A stretch of 64,000 nt of DNA from Acidimicrobiia bacterium. GTDB lineage: Bacteria; Acidobacteriota; Vicinamibacteria; Vicinamibacterales; SCN-69-37. Location: the NCBI GenBank assembly GCA_016871335.1, contig VFZF01000001.1, positions 62,001 to 126,000 of the forward strand. The letters are read 5' to 3'. A program made the translations under genes and the position numbers. The notes under the pieces were generated by a model. It had not been told where the DNA came from. It was given only the letters and a program-made list of their open reading frames with translations, and did not search any database. Numbering within the stretch: position 1 is the first letter of the stretch; every line of letters begins with the position of its first letter. Positions 35,558 to 43,028 of this stretch are shown here, piece by piece.

Positions 35558-37735
35558 ATGCACAAACACTTACTAGCGATCCTCGGTGTGGTGGTGGTCC
35601 CGGTTCTGGCCGCCCAGCAGTGGCCTGAGTCACGCGGCCCGATGCGGGACGGCACATCCGCCGAAAAGGACCTGCCGTCGAACTGGTCTCCTTCCGGAGA
35701 GAATCTGGCCTGGACGCTGCCATTCGGCGGCCGCTCGGCCCCGGCGGTGCACGGCAACCGCCTCTATCTGCAGACGACGACAGAAGGTGATGTCTCGACC
35801 ACGCAGGAGCGACTGGTGGCCGTCGATGTCACGACCGGTCGCGTCGTCTGGGAACGCACGGTCAGCCAGTACCTGAGCGACGTGCCGCAGCATCGCGCCG
35901 CCTGGGCATCGCCCGCGGTTGATCCCCAGACGGGCAACATCATCATGTTCACCATCTCGGCGGAACTGCTCGCCTACAGCCCCGCCGGGGATTTGCTGTG
36001 GAGCCGGTCGCTGCCCGAGGAGTACGGCGCCATCACGACACACGGCGGTCGTACCACCTCGCCGATCATCGATGGCGACAAGGTCATCCTCAACACGTTG
36101 CTGCAGGGCTGGGGCGACCTCGGTCGCCCTGGGAACCGCTACTTCGCGTTCGACAAGGCGACCGGGCAGACGATCTGGGTGAGCAGCCCGCAGGTGCGTC
36201 ACTACGACACGAACTACTCGAGCCCGATCCTCGCGACGATTGATGGCGTGCGCCAGATGATCGTTGGCGGCACGGACGGCGCGTTTTACGGCCTGAAGGT
36301 CAACACCGGCGAACGGGTGTGGCGGCTGGAAGTCAGCAAACGCGCGATCCTCAACAGCGCGCTCGTACGTGGCACCACGATGTTCTTTGTGCATGGTGAA
36401 GAGAACATGGACACCACCGACATGGGCATGGTGGCCGCGATTGACCTTGCCGGCAAGACCGGCGAGATTCCGCTGTCGGCACTGAGCTGGAAGGTGCATC
36501 GGTTCATGCCGACGTTCAGCTCACCGCTGCTCAACGGGAATCAGCTCATCGCCATCGACAACGGCGCCATCGTCGGCGCCTTCGACACGACGACCGGCAA
36601 GGAGCTGTGGACGCGGTCGCTTGGCACACTGCAGAAGGGATCGCCGACGCTGGCCGACGGCAAGCTGTACGTCGGCACGGAAAACGGCAAGGTCTACATC
36701 CTGCGCCCGACCGCGACGGGTGTGGACGTGCTCGACGAAGACGTGCTGGGCAACCCGGCTGACCCGGAAGTGATCTTCGCGTCACCGGTCGTGGCTGGTG
36801 GCCGTGTCTACGTCGCCTCGATGGACCGCCTCTACGCGATCGGACCAAAGGCGTCGCCTGCGCCGGCCAGGCCGACGCCGCCCGCGGCCGTCCAGGCCTC
36901 CACGGAGGCCCCGGCCGTTGTGCAGGTGTTTCCGTACGAAGCACTGCTTGATGGCGGCCAGTCACAGACGTTTTCGCTGAAGCTGTTTGATGCCAAAGGC
37001 AACTTCATCCGCGCGGCGAAGGCCTCCGAAGCCCAGTGGGCGGTGGACCAGCTCGACGGCACCGTCGGCGCCGATGGGCGGTATGTCGCACCGGCGACGG
37101 GCACCGCAGGGTTTGTGAAAGCGACGATCGGCGGCATCACCGGCCAGGCCCGCGTGCGCGTCGTGCCGGCCTTGCCCTGGTCCGTCGACTTTGAGGGCAT
37201 GAAGACGACGCCGATGTGGTGGACGTCGAACATCAAGGGTTCGCCGCGCGAACTCGACGGCACCACGGCGTTGGTGCGCCCGCGTGACGACACTGTGGGC
37301 CGGCGCACGAAGTTCCTCATGGGCAAGCCGGAGTGGTCGGACTACACGGTTGAGGTCGACGTGCGCGGTGTCGAGATGCGGCGCCAGCGCGGAGACGTGG
37401 GCATCATCAACCAACGGTACGTGTTGATGCTCTTCGGCAACAACCAGAAGATTGAGTTGCAGCCGTGGCAGGCCGCCAACGAGATGACGGTCAGCGTCGA
37501 CAAGTTCGACTGGCCGGTGAACACCTGGTATCGCATGAAGCTGCGCGTGCAGAACCGGCCCGATGGCACCACCCTCGTGCAGGGCAAGGTGTGGCCGACC
37601 GCAGAGTCCGAACCTGCCGCGTGGACCATCGAGAAGGTGGACCGCATTCCGCACCGCGCCGGGGCGCCGGGCCTGTATGGCGACGGCATCTCGGACGTGT
37701 TCTTCGACAATTTCAAGGTCTATCGGAACCCGTAG
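35558..37735 (+). CDS. Secreted PQQ-like beta-propeller protein with C-terminal lectin-like domain
   Basis: The 725-residue protein has a signal peptide ending VLAAQQ. Residues about 20-420 hold repeated blades of the type LVAVDVTTGRVVWE, YFAFDKATGQTIW, FYGLKVNTGERVW and VGAFDTTTGKELW, the tryptophan-docking pattern of PQQ enzymes and BamB. No heme motif or obvious PQQ-site vicinal cysteines are seen, so enzyme activity is doubtful. After a proline-rich linker there is an Ig-like segment, then a jelly-roll-like region (WSVDFEGMKTTPMWWTS to DNFKVYRNP). It is the first of three consecutive propellers. Confidence 0.85.
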   Translation: MHKHLLAILGVVVVPVLAAQQWPESRGPMRDGTSAEKDLPSNWSPSGENLAWTLPFGGRSAPAVHGNRLYLQTTTEGDVSTTQERLVAVDVTTGRVVWERTVSQYLSDVPQHRAAWASPAVDPQTGNIIMFTISAELLAYSPAGDLLWSRSLPEEYGAITTHGGRTTSPIIDGDKVILNTLLQGWGDLGRPGNRYFAFDKATGQTIWVSSPQVRHYDTNYSSPILATIDGVRQMIVGGTDGAFYGLKVNTGERVWRLEVSKRAILNSALVRGTTMFFVHGEENMDTTDMGMVAAIDLAGKTGEIPLSALSWKVHRFMPTFSSPLLNGNQLIAIDNGAIVGAFDTTTGKELWTRSLGTLQKGSPTLADGKLYVGTENGKVYILRPTATGVDVLDEDVLGNPADPEVIFASPVVAGGRVYVASMDRLYAIGPKASPAPARPTPPAAVQASTEAPAVVQVFPYEALLDGGQSQTFSLKLFDAKGNFIRAAKASEAQWAVDQLDGTVGADGRYVAPATGTAGFVKATIGGITGQARVRVVPALPWSVDFEGMKTTPMWWTSNIKGSPRELDGTTALVRPRDDTVGRRTKFLMGKPEWSDYTVEVDVRGVEMRRQRGDVGIINQRYVLMLFGNNQKIELQPWQAANEMTVSVDKFDWPVNTWYRMKLRVQNRPDGTTLVQGKVWPTAESEPAAWTIEKVDRIPHRAGAPGLYGDGISDVFFDNFKVYRNP

Positions 37736-37744
37736 GAATCCCAG

Positions 37745-39211
37745 ATGAAGCCGCACATGAAGCTCCGTGTACTCCTCGTGTCGTCCGCCGCATTCGCCGT
37801 CGTGTGTGCGCTGACCGTGTCAGCCAGCCAGGCCCCCAACGGGAAGGGCACCTCCTCGTGGCCGATGTGGGGAGGCTCGCCCGATCGCAATATGGTGTCG
37901 GATGCGACCGACATGCCCACGACGTGGGACGTCAAGACCGGCGAGAACATCAAGTGGGTCGCCGCGCTGGGATCGCAGAGTTACGGCAATCCGGTGATCG
38001 CCGGCGGCGTGGTGCTCGTCGGCACGAACAACGAGGCGGTGCGTGACCCGAAGCAGCCCGGCGACCGCGGCGTGCTCAAGGCGTTCCGCGAAGCCACCGG
38101 CGAATTCATGTGGCAGGCGACGTACGAAAAACTCACGTCGGGCCGCGCGAACGACTGGCCCTTCCAGGGCATTGCCTCGTCGCCCCTGGTGCTTGGCGAG
38201 GTCGCGTACTACGTGTCGAACCGGGGCATCGTGCACGCGGTGGACATCCAGGGATTCCACGACGGCGAAAACGACGGCCCGAAGAAAGACGAGGCGCGTA
38301 CCGGCATCAACGATCCGGACATCCTCTGGGAATTCGACATGATGGAGGAGGTGGGTGCGTTCCCGCACAACCTCGCGAATTCGTCGCCGGTGTTTTTCGA
38401 CAACCTGATCTATGTGTCCACCGGCAACGGCCAGGACGAAAGCCATGTCAATGTGCCCTCGCCGAAGGCGCCGGCCATCATCGCGCTCGACCGCGTCACC
38501 GGCGAACTGGTGTGGGAGGACGCGTCGCCGGGAGACCGCATCCTGCACGGCCAGTGGTCCACCCCGACCGTTGCGACCATCGGCGGCGTGGTGCAGGTCA
38601 TTCACGGGCAGGGCGACGGCTGGGTGCGCGCGTATGAAGCGAAGACCGGCAAGAAGCTGTGGGAGTTCGACACGAACCCCAAGGACTCGGTGTGGCCGAA
38701 GACGCGCAATGAGATCATCGCCACGCCGGTCGCCGTCGGCGACGTCGTCTACATCGCGAATGGCCAGGACCCGGAACATGGCGAAGGCGTCGGTCATCTG
38801 TATGCGATCGACGCGACCAAACGCGGCGACATCACCGAGTCGGGCCGCCTCTGGCACTACAACAAGATTCGCCGCACCATCTCGACCGCTGCGGTCAAGG
38901 ACGGCATCATCTATTACCCGGACTTTTCCGGGTTCTTCCACGCGCTCGACGCCAAGACCGGTGAAGTGCTCTGGGTGCACGACATGTTTGCCGCGATGTG
39001 GAGTTCGGCGTTTGTCGTCGACGGCAAGGTCTACCTGGGTGACGAGGACGGCGACATCACGATCTTCCAGCACGGACGCGAGAAGAAGGTGATCAACGAA
39101 GTGAACATGGGCAGTTCGGTGTACTCCACGGCCATCACTTCGAATGGCACCATCTACTTCATGACGCGCAACAACCTCTACGCGATTCAGCAAGGCGCGA
39201 AATTGAAGTAG
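37745..39211 (+). CDS. Secreted PQQ-like beta-propeller protein
   Basis: The 488-residue protein has a signal peptide (MKLRVLLVSSAAF to SASQAP) and begins 9 nt after the preceding stop. Blades include WPMWGGSPDRN, LKAFREATGEFMWQ, IALDRVTGELVWED, VRAYEAKTGKKLWEFD and FHALDAKTGEVLWVHD. The overall layout is that of outer-membrane-assembly or quinoprotein-like propellers, but the cofactor residues of PQQ dehydrogenases are not recognisable. A TIGR-like assignment cannot be made here. It probably works with the flanking propellers. Confidence 0.85.
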   Translation: MKPHMKLRVLLVSSAAFAVVCALTVSASQAPNGKGTSSWPMWGGSPDRNMVSDATDMPTTWDVKTGENIKWVAALGSQSYGNPVIAGGVVLVGTNNEAVRDPKQPGDRGVLKAFREATGEFMWQATYEKLTSGRANDWPFQGIASSPLVLGEVAYYVSNRGIVHAVDIQGFHDGENDGPKKDEARTGINDPDILWEFDMMEEVGAFPHNLANSSPVFFDNLIYVSTGNGQDESHVNVPSPKAPAIIALDRVTGELVWEDASPGDRILHGQWSTPTVATIGGVVQVIHGQGDGWVRAYEAKTGKKLWEFDTNPKDSVWPKTRNEIIATPVAVGDVVYIANGQDPEHGEGVGHLYAIDATKRGDITESGRLWHYNKIRRTISTAAVKDGIIYYPDFSGFFHALDAKTGEVLWVHDMFAAMWSSAFVVDGKVYLGDEDGDITIFQHGREKKVINEVNMGSSVYSTAITSNGTIYFMTRNNLYAIQQGAKLK

Positions 39212-39212
39212 C

Positions 39213-39300
39213 TGGGCAGATGGGCAACTGGGCAGGGGGGCGGATGGAGGCTGGGCGGATGGGTGAGCGGATGAGCCGGTGGGCTGGTGGGCGGATGGGC
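39213..39300 (+). repeat. GGGCGGAT octamer array at the start of a propeller gene
   Basis: About eleven 8-nt units are related to GGGCGGAT or CTGGGCGG. They encode W-A-G-G-R-M at the extreme N-terminus and supply the GGAGG at 39246-39250. A C-rich inverted array follows at 39344. Confidence 0.7.
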
Positions 39301-40455
39301 GCATTGCTATGCGTACTGGCCGCAGTCGCCAGCCTTCACGCAAGCGCCCACCCGCCCAGCAGCCCAGCCACACAACCGCCCAGCAGCCCAGCCGCCCAGT
39401 CACCCACCCAGAATTGGCCGCAGTTCCGTAACACCCCCACCCTCTCCGGCGTCACGACTGCCGCGCTGCCGGCGACGTTGCGGCTGCAGTGGACGTTTGA
39501 TGCGGGGTCGGCGATCGACTCCTCCGCCGCCATCGTTGACGGCGTCGTGTATGTCGGCACGGGCGACGGCAAGTTGCTGGCGGTCGACGCCGCGACGGGC
39601 AAGCAGAAGTGGGCCTACCAGGCGGTCTCGGACAACTACGGCATCGGCGAATCCTCACCCGCCGTCGCCAACGGCCTCGTCTACATCGGCGACCTGAGCG
39701 GTGTGTTTCACGCCGTGGATGCGGCGACCGGCAAAGCACGCTGGACGTTCAAGACAGGCGCCGAGATCAAGTCGTCCCCGGTGGTCGCCGCAGGCAAGGT
39801 GCTCATCGGGTCCTACGACGGCCACTTGTACGGTCTGGACGCGGCGACCGGCAAACAGGCATGGAAGGTGCAGACCGACAACTACGTGCACGCCACCCCG
39901 GCGATCTGGAACGGTGTCGCCTACTTCGGCGGGTGCGACGAGTTCTTCCACGGCGTGCGTATCAGCGATGGCGTGCAGGTGGTGTCCATGAACACCGAGG
40001 CCTACACGGCCGCGTCCCCGGCCATCGCAAACGGGGTGGCTTATTACGGGACCTTTGCCAATGAAGTGGTTGCCGTCGACATCGCGGCAAAGAAGGTCCG
40101 CTGGCGCTTCATGGATCCCGATCGCCAGTTCCCGTTTTATTCATCAGCGGCACTGGCCAACGGCATGATGATCCTCGGCGGCCGCGACAAAAACGTTCGC
40201 GCGCTCGACATGGCCACCGGCAAGGAGCGCTGGGTCTTCCCGACCCGCGCACGCGTCGAGTCCTCCCCCGCCATCGTCGGCACCCGCGTGTTCGTGGGCT
40301 CGAGCGACGGCAAGTTGTATGTGCTCGACCTGAATTCGGGCAAGCGCCTGTGGGACTTCGAAGCCGGCGCACCCATCACCGCCTCCCCCGCCATCGCCGG
40401 CGGCCGCGTCGTCATCGGCGACGGCGACGGCCGGCTCTACGCCTTCGGGCAATAA
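39259..40455 (+). CDS. Secreted PQQ-like beta-propeller protein with repeat-flanked signal peptide
   Basis: From ATG at 39259 (GGAGG 8 nt upstream) the product is 398 residues; other in-frame ATGs at 39220, 39271 and 39295 are possible. A hydrophobic core ALLCVLAAVASLHASA serves as signal peptide and is flanked by low-complexity segments encoded by octamer arrays (WAGGRMG before, HPPSSPATQPPSSPA after). Seven or so blades follow, such as LLAVDAATGKQKWAYQ, FHAVDAATGKARWTFK, LYGLDAATGKQAWKVQ and LYVLDLNSGKRLWDFE. It is most like BamB-type propellers. A REP-like hairpin lies 10 nt after the stop. Confidence 0.83.
   Translation: MGERMSRWAGGRMGALLCVLAAVASLHASAHPPSSPATQPPSSPAAQSPTQNWPQFRNTPTLSGVTTAALPATLRLQWTFDAGSAIDSSAAIVDGVVYVGTGDGKLLAVDAATGKQKWAYQAVSDNYGIGESSPAVANGLVYIGDLSGVFHAVDAATGKARWTFKTGAEIKSSPVVAAGKVLIGSYDGHLYGLDAATGKQAWKVQTDNYVHATPAIWNGVAYFGGCDEFFHGVRISDGVQVVSMNTEAYTAASPAIANGVAYYGTFANEVVAVDIAAKKVRWRFMDPDRQFPFYSSAALANGMMILGGRDKNVRALDMATGKERWVFPTRARVESSPAIVGTRVFVGSSDGKLYVLDLNSGKRLWDFEAGAPITASPAIAGGRVVIGDGDGRLYAFGQ
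39344..39415 (+). repeat. CCCAGCAG octamer array, inverted relative to 39213
   Basis: About eight 8-nt units (CCCAGCAG, CCCAGCCA, CCCAGCCG, CCCAGTCA) encode the proline-rich stretch after the signal peptide. They are complementary in type to the G-rich array upstream. Confidence 0.7.
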
Positions 40456-40464
40456 CTCACAGCT

Positions 40465-40491
40465 GTAGGGCGCGCTGAACTTGAGCGCGCC
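40465..40491 (+). repeat. REP-like GTAG-hairpin element
   Basis: GTAG is followed by the stem GGCGCGCT/AGCGCGCC (40469-40476 and 40484-40491) around GAACTTG. The flank to 40506 reads as GTAGTGCGCC on the minus strand and holds the TAG stop of the convergent gene. It lies between two convergent genes, where it may act as a terminator. Confidence 0.75.
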
Positions 40492-40502
40492 AACACGGCG
40501 CA

Positions 40503-41693
40503 CTACCGCGCTGACGCCAGCGCCGCGACATCGTAGGCAAAGCGCAGCAGGCCGCGGACGCCGGCCGAGGTATTCACCTGGACAGCGACGGTTGTGCCGG
40601 TGGTGCGCACGTGCGCCAGTTCCGTCAGGTAGCCGGGAAAGAAGCCGCTGTGACCAACGACCGGCCCGACCGGTGTGGTGGAGCGCACGATGACACCGAG
40701 GCCATACTGCACCTCGGGGCCGAGACGTCCCGGCACTGCGGAGTCGAGCATCAACGCTCTGCCAGGCGCAGACAAAGCGTCGCCCAGATACAACGCATGT
40801 CCCCACCGTGCGAGATCGCGCGGGCTGGTCGCAAATCCGCCGCCGCCCCACTCGAACTGCGGGTTGATGACGAGCAGGCCGTCCTTGATCATTTCATCCG
40901 GAAAGCCGAGTGGATCCGTGGGACCAGCGTAGCCCTTCGCGAGCCCCGGGATTCTCCGGCTCGTTTGAGGCACCACACGCGTCAACTTGAGCGGGCGCAG
41001 AAAACGGGTGGCGATTTCGTCGTACGCCTTCGTGCCCGTGACCTGCTCGAGCACCATCGCGAGCACGATGTAGTTGGTGTCCGAGTACTCCCAGCCGGCA
41101 CCCGCTGCGAACGCCGCTTTGGTATCGAAGAGATAGGCGAGCTGCTCTTCCGGTTTCCAGACACGATCGGGCTGCGCGCGGAGATCAGCCGTGAATGCCG
41201 GATTCAATTCGTACCGCACAAGACCACTCGTGTGCGTCATCAGGTGGCGAACGGTGATGTCCCGGGCGTTGGGCAACCGGTCAAACCACGCGTGTTTGCC
41301 GAGATACGTCGAGACCTTGGCATCAAGGTCGAGACGTTGTGCGTCGATCAGTTGCACCGCGAGCGCAGCGAAGAACGTCTTGCCGGTGCTGCCGGCGAGG
41401 AGGAGATCGTCAGTCGTGAGCGGAATGCCCGTTGTCCGATCCGCGACCCCGGCCGTCGCCGCGTACACCGCGCCGTCCTTCGTCACGAGCCCGACTGACA
41501 CTCCCGGCGCCCCTGACGCCGGCTGCCACTTCGTCACGAGTTGCTGGAGTTGCTCCTGCAGCGGTGCCGCAGAAGGCCGAGGCGCCTGCGCCGACAGCGT
41601 GGCCGCGACCCCGACCGCAGCAACCACCGGCACCCAACCACCCATCCGCCCACCCGCCCAGCCGCCCATCGACACACCCACCCATCCGCTCAT
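40503..41693 (-). CDS. Serine hydrolase of the class C beta-lactamase/DD-peptidase fold
   Basis: The 396-residue product starts at ATG 41693, which overlaps the upstream stop as ATGA. Its first 20 residues (GWVGVSMGGWAGGRMGGW) are repeat-encoded, then a hydrophobic stretch ending TLSAQA acts as export signal. The SxxK motif is GSTGKTFFA, the Tyr motif is WEYSDTNYIVLA and the third motif is HSGFFPG. This set is usual for esterase/peptidase-type relatives in this fold rather than true antibiotic-hydrolysing AmpC. Substrate unknown. It is the last gene of the minus-strand run from 42589. Confidence 0.88.
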   Translation of the reverse strand: MSGWVGVSMGGWAGGRMGGWVPVVAAVGVAATLSAQAPRPSAAPLQEQLQQLVTKWQPASGAPGVSVGLVTKDGAVYAATAGVADRTTGIPLTTDDLLLAGSTGKTFFAALAVQLIDAQRLDLDAKVSTYLGKHAWFDRLPNARDITVRHLMTHTSGLVRYELNPAFTADLRAQPDRVWKPEEQLAYLFDTKAAFAAGAGWEYSDTNYIVLAMVLEQVTGTKAYDEIATRFLRPLKLTRVVPQTSRRIPGLAKGYAGPTDPLGFPDEMIKDGLLVINPQFEWGGGGFATSPRDLARWGHALYLGDALSAPGRALMLDSAVPGRLGPEVQYGLGVIVRSTTPVGPVVGHSGFFPGYLTELAHVRTTGTTVAVQVNTSAGVRGLLRFAYDVAALASAR

Positions 41694-41710
41694 CCGCCCA
41701 CCTGCGCATC
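41635..41710. repeat. GCCCATCC octamer array spanning a gene junction
   Basis: About nine 8-nt units (GCCCATCC, GCCCACCC, GCCCAGCC and variants) cover the end of the membrane-protein gene and the start of the serine hydrolase. They provide the overlapping stop/start and encode the W-G-G-rich N-terminus of the hydrolase. Confidence 0.7.
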
Positions 41711-42223
41711 CTTCGCGCGAACGAACGTGACCGCGAAGAGCCCAGGCGCCCACGCAATCGTCCACGCGACGAGATGCCACACGTAATTGCGTCCACCGTC
41801 GGGTGTGTGATCGGTCCAGATGCCGGACACAAAGTAGAAGGCGGCGCCGCTCGAGACGGCCGCGACGGCACCACGGGCGAGCCACTCGCCGACTCGACCC
41901 ACACCGTGTCGCAACCAGGCGTTGATGGCAGCGAGGACGATCCACATGAAGGCCCACGCAGCAATGAGACCGCCGAGGTAGCCCAGCGTGCCTGCGACCG
42001 CGTAGAACGCAAGCGCACCGGCGACACCGGCGACGATGCCGCCGAGAGACCCGTTTGCGAGCGCCCCGGCGGCGTGACCAAGGACGATACCGACGGCCAA
42101 CAGCAGCGCGGCGCCGTGCACGATGCCGGCGGTGGTGGTGTGACGCACGCCGTACTCAAACCAGATGAAGTCGCCGATGGTCGCGACAAGCGCCACAACG
42201 AGCGGCCGGACTATGTGGGGCAT
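41690..42223 (-). CDS. Hypothetical integral membrane protein
   Basis: The 177-residue protein has about five membrane segments, for example PLVVALVATIGDFIWFEY, GAALLLAVGIVLGHAAGAL, GIVAGVAGALAFYAVAGTL and AFMWIVLAAINAWL. The last part reads NYVWHLVAWTIAWAPGLFAV. I do not recognise the family. It lies 6 nt after the ABA4-like gene and overlaps the serine hydrolase by ATGA, so it is the middle gene of a three-gene set. Confidence 0.7.
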   Translation of the reverse strand: MPHIVRPLVVALVATIGDFIWFEYGVRHTTTAGIVHGAALLLAVGIVLGHAAGALANGSLGGIVAGVAGALAFYAVAGTLGYLGGLIAAWAFMWIVLAAINAWLRHGVGRVGEWLARGAVAAVSSGAAFYFVSGIWTDHTPDGGRNYVWHLVAWTIAWAPGLFAVTFVRAKDAQVGG

Positions 42224-42229
42224 TGGGGG

Positions 42230-42589
42230 TCAGACCTTTGCAGGCGGGACGAGAGGTGTGGGGCGCGGGGTGCGATGCGAGATCGGCGGTTTCGCCCCTG
42301 GCCACTTGCGAACCACAGCCGCCCGGACGCCGAAGTACGAGATGAGTCCGATCGGGTCGGCCAAGAACGTCAGCCCAAGGCACGGCACCACGTACCAGTG
42401 CGGTACTTCGAGGCGCTGCGCATCACGCGCCTCCCACGCGCCGACGAACAGATCGAACGCAAGGTAATGCACCCAGCCGGCGAGCAGGCGCCACTCGTTC
42501 CGGAACATCTCCCAGACGTCATGGATCGACGAGAAGCCTCCGGGTAGGACCAGCAAGTTGCTGGTCGTGAAGATGCCAGCGACGGTCAT
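42230..42589 (-). CDS. Shortened ABA4-like (DUF4281) membrane protein
   Basis: The 119-residue protein carries the core DUF4281 signature: LAGWVHYLAFDLFVGAWEARD, then IPHW-like VPHWYVVPCLGLTFLADPIGL. Family members are usually near 145 residues, with two N-terminal membrane segments. Here SNLLVLPG runs directly into GFSSIHDVWEMF, as if the segment in between had been deleted. GGAG lies about 5 nt before the ATG. The family relates to plant ABA4, but bacterial function is unknown. It is the first gene of the run leading to the serine hydrolase. Confidence 0.75.
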   Translation of the reverse strand: MTVAGIFTTSNLLVLPGGFSSIHDVWEMFRNEWRLLAGWVHYLAFDLFVGAWEARDAQRLEVPHWYVVPCLGLTFLADPIGLISYFGVRAAVVRKWPGAKPPISHRTPRPTPLVPPAKV

Positions 42590-42604
42590 GCTGCTCCGCG
42601 CATC

Positions 42605-43006
42605 TTACTCCAGGCGGGCCATGACCTCGGAAGGCAACTCCACGGATCGGACGCCTCCTCCGGGTTCGTGCGTGACGCAGATGGATGTCATGGCACCGGC
42701 CGCCAGAATCACATCGCCGCGGCGCAGCGTGAACCCGTATTTCAGCGACCGGCGACCCACGGCGTCGACTCGCACTGCGACCTCAAATTCATCTTCGAAC
42801 CGGAGTGGCCCCTTGAAGTCACAGGAGGCGGACACCCGCGGATACCCGATGTGTCCTCCAGGTGGCGCAATCTGCAAACCCAGCGACCGCCACAACGCGT
42901 GCTCGGCTTCCTCCATGTAGCGGAAATACCAACTGAAATGCACGATACCGGCCAGATCGGTTTCGGCAAACTGCACTCGGCGGCGGTAACGGTACTCGGC
43001 TGGCAT
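42605..43006 (-). CDS. 4HBT-family acyl-CoA thioesterase
   Basis: The 133-residue hot-dog fold protein has the motif VQFAETDLAGIVHFSWYFRYMEEAEH, in which the Asp after Thr is the catalytic acid of the YbgC-like 4HBT family. The length is typical. It should hydrolyse acyl-CoA thioesters in the cytoplasm; chain-length preference cannot be told. Its start is only 22 nt from the start of the divergent TBDR, with a TATAGT box 8 nt upstream. Confidence 0.85.
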   Translation of the reverse strand: MPAEYRYRRRVQFAETDLAGIVHFSWYFRYMEEAEHALWRSLGLQIAPPGGHIGYPRVSASCDFKGPLRFEDEFEVAVRVDAVGRRSLKYGFTLRRGDVILAAGAMTSICVTHEPGGGVRSVELPSEVMARLE

Positions 43007-43014
43007 GGCCTTTC

Positions 43015-43022
43015 ACTATACT
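43015..43022. promoter_or_regulatory. Overlapping divergent -10 boxes in ACTATACT
   Basis: On the plus strand TATACT (43017-43022) ends 6 nt before the ATG at 43029. On the minus strand TATAGT (43020-43015) ends 8 nt before the ATG at 43006. The two overlap by four bases, so both genes could be leaderless and their transcription mutually exclusive. Confidence 0.5.
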
Positions 43023-43028
43023 GATGGC

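Noticed and set aside
37820-39403. 527-residue open frame antisense to the second propeller
   Set aside because: The sense strand encodes regular propeller blades; the antisense product is an Arg/Val/Asp-rich shadow.
40503-41693. AmpC-type antibiotic resistance gene
   Set aside because: The motifs fit the broad serine hydrolase fold, the third motif is H-S-G rather than K-T-G, and no AmpR-like regulator or resistance context is present.
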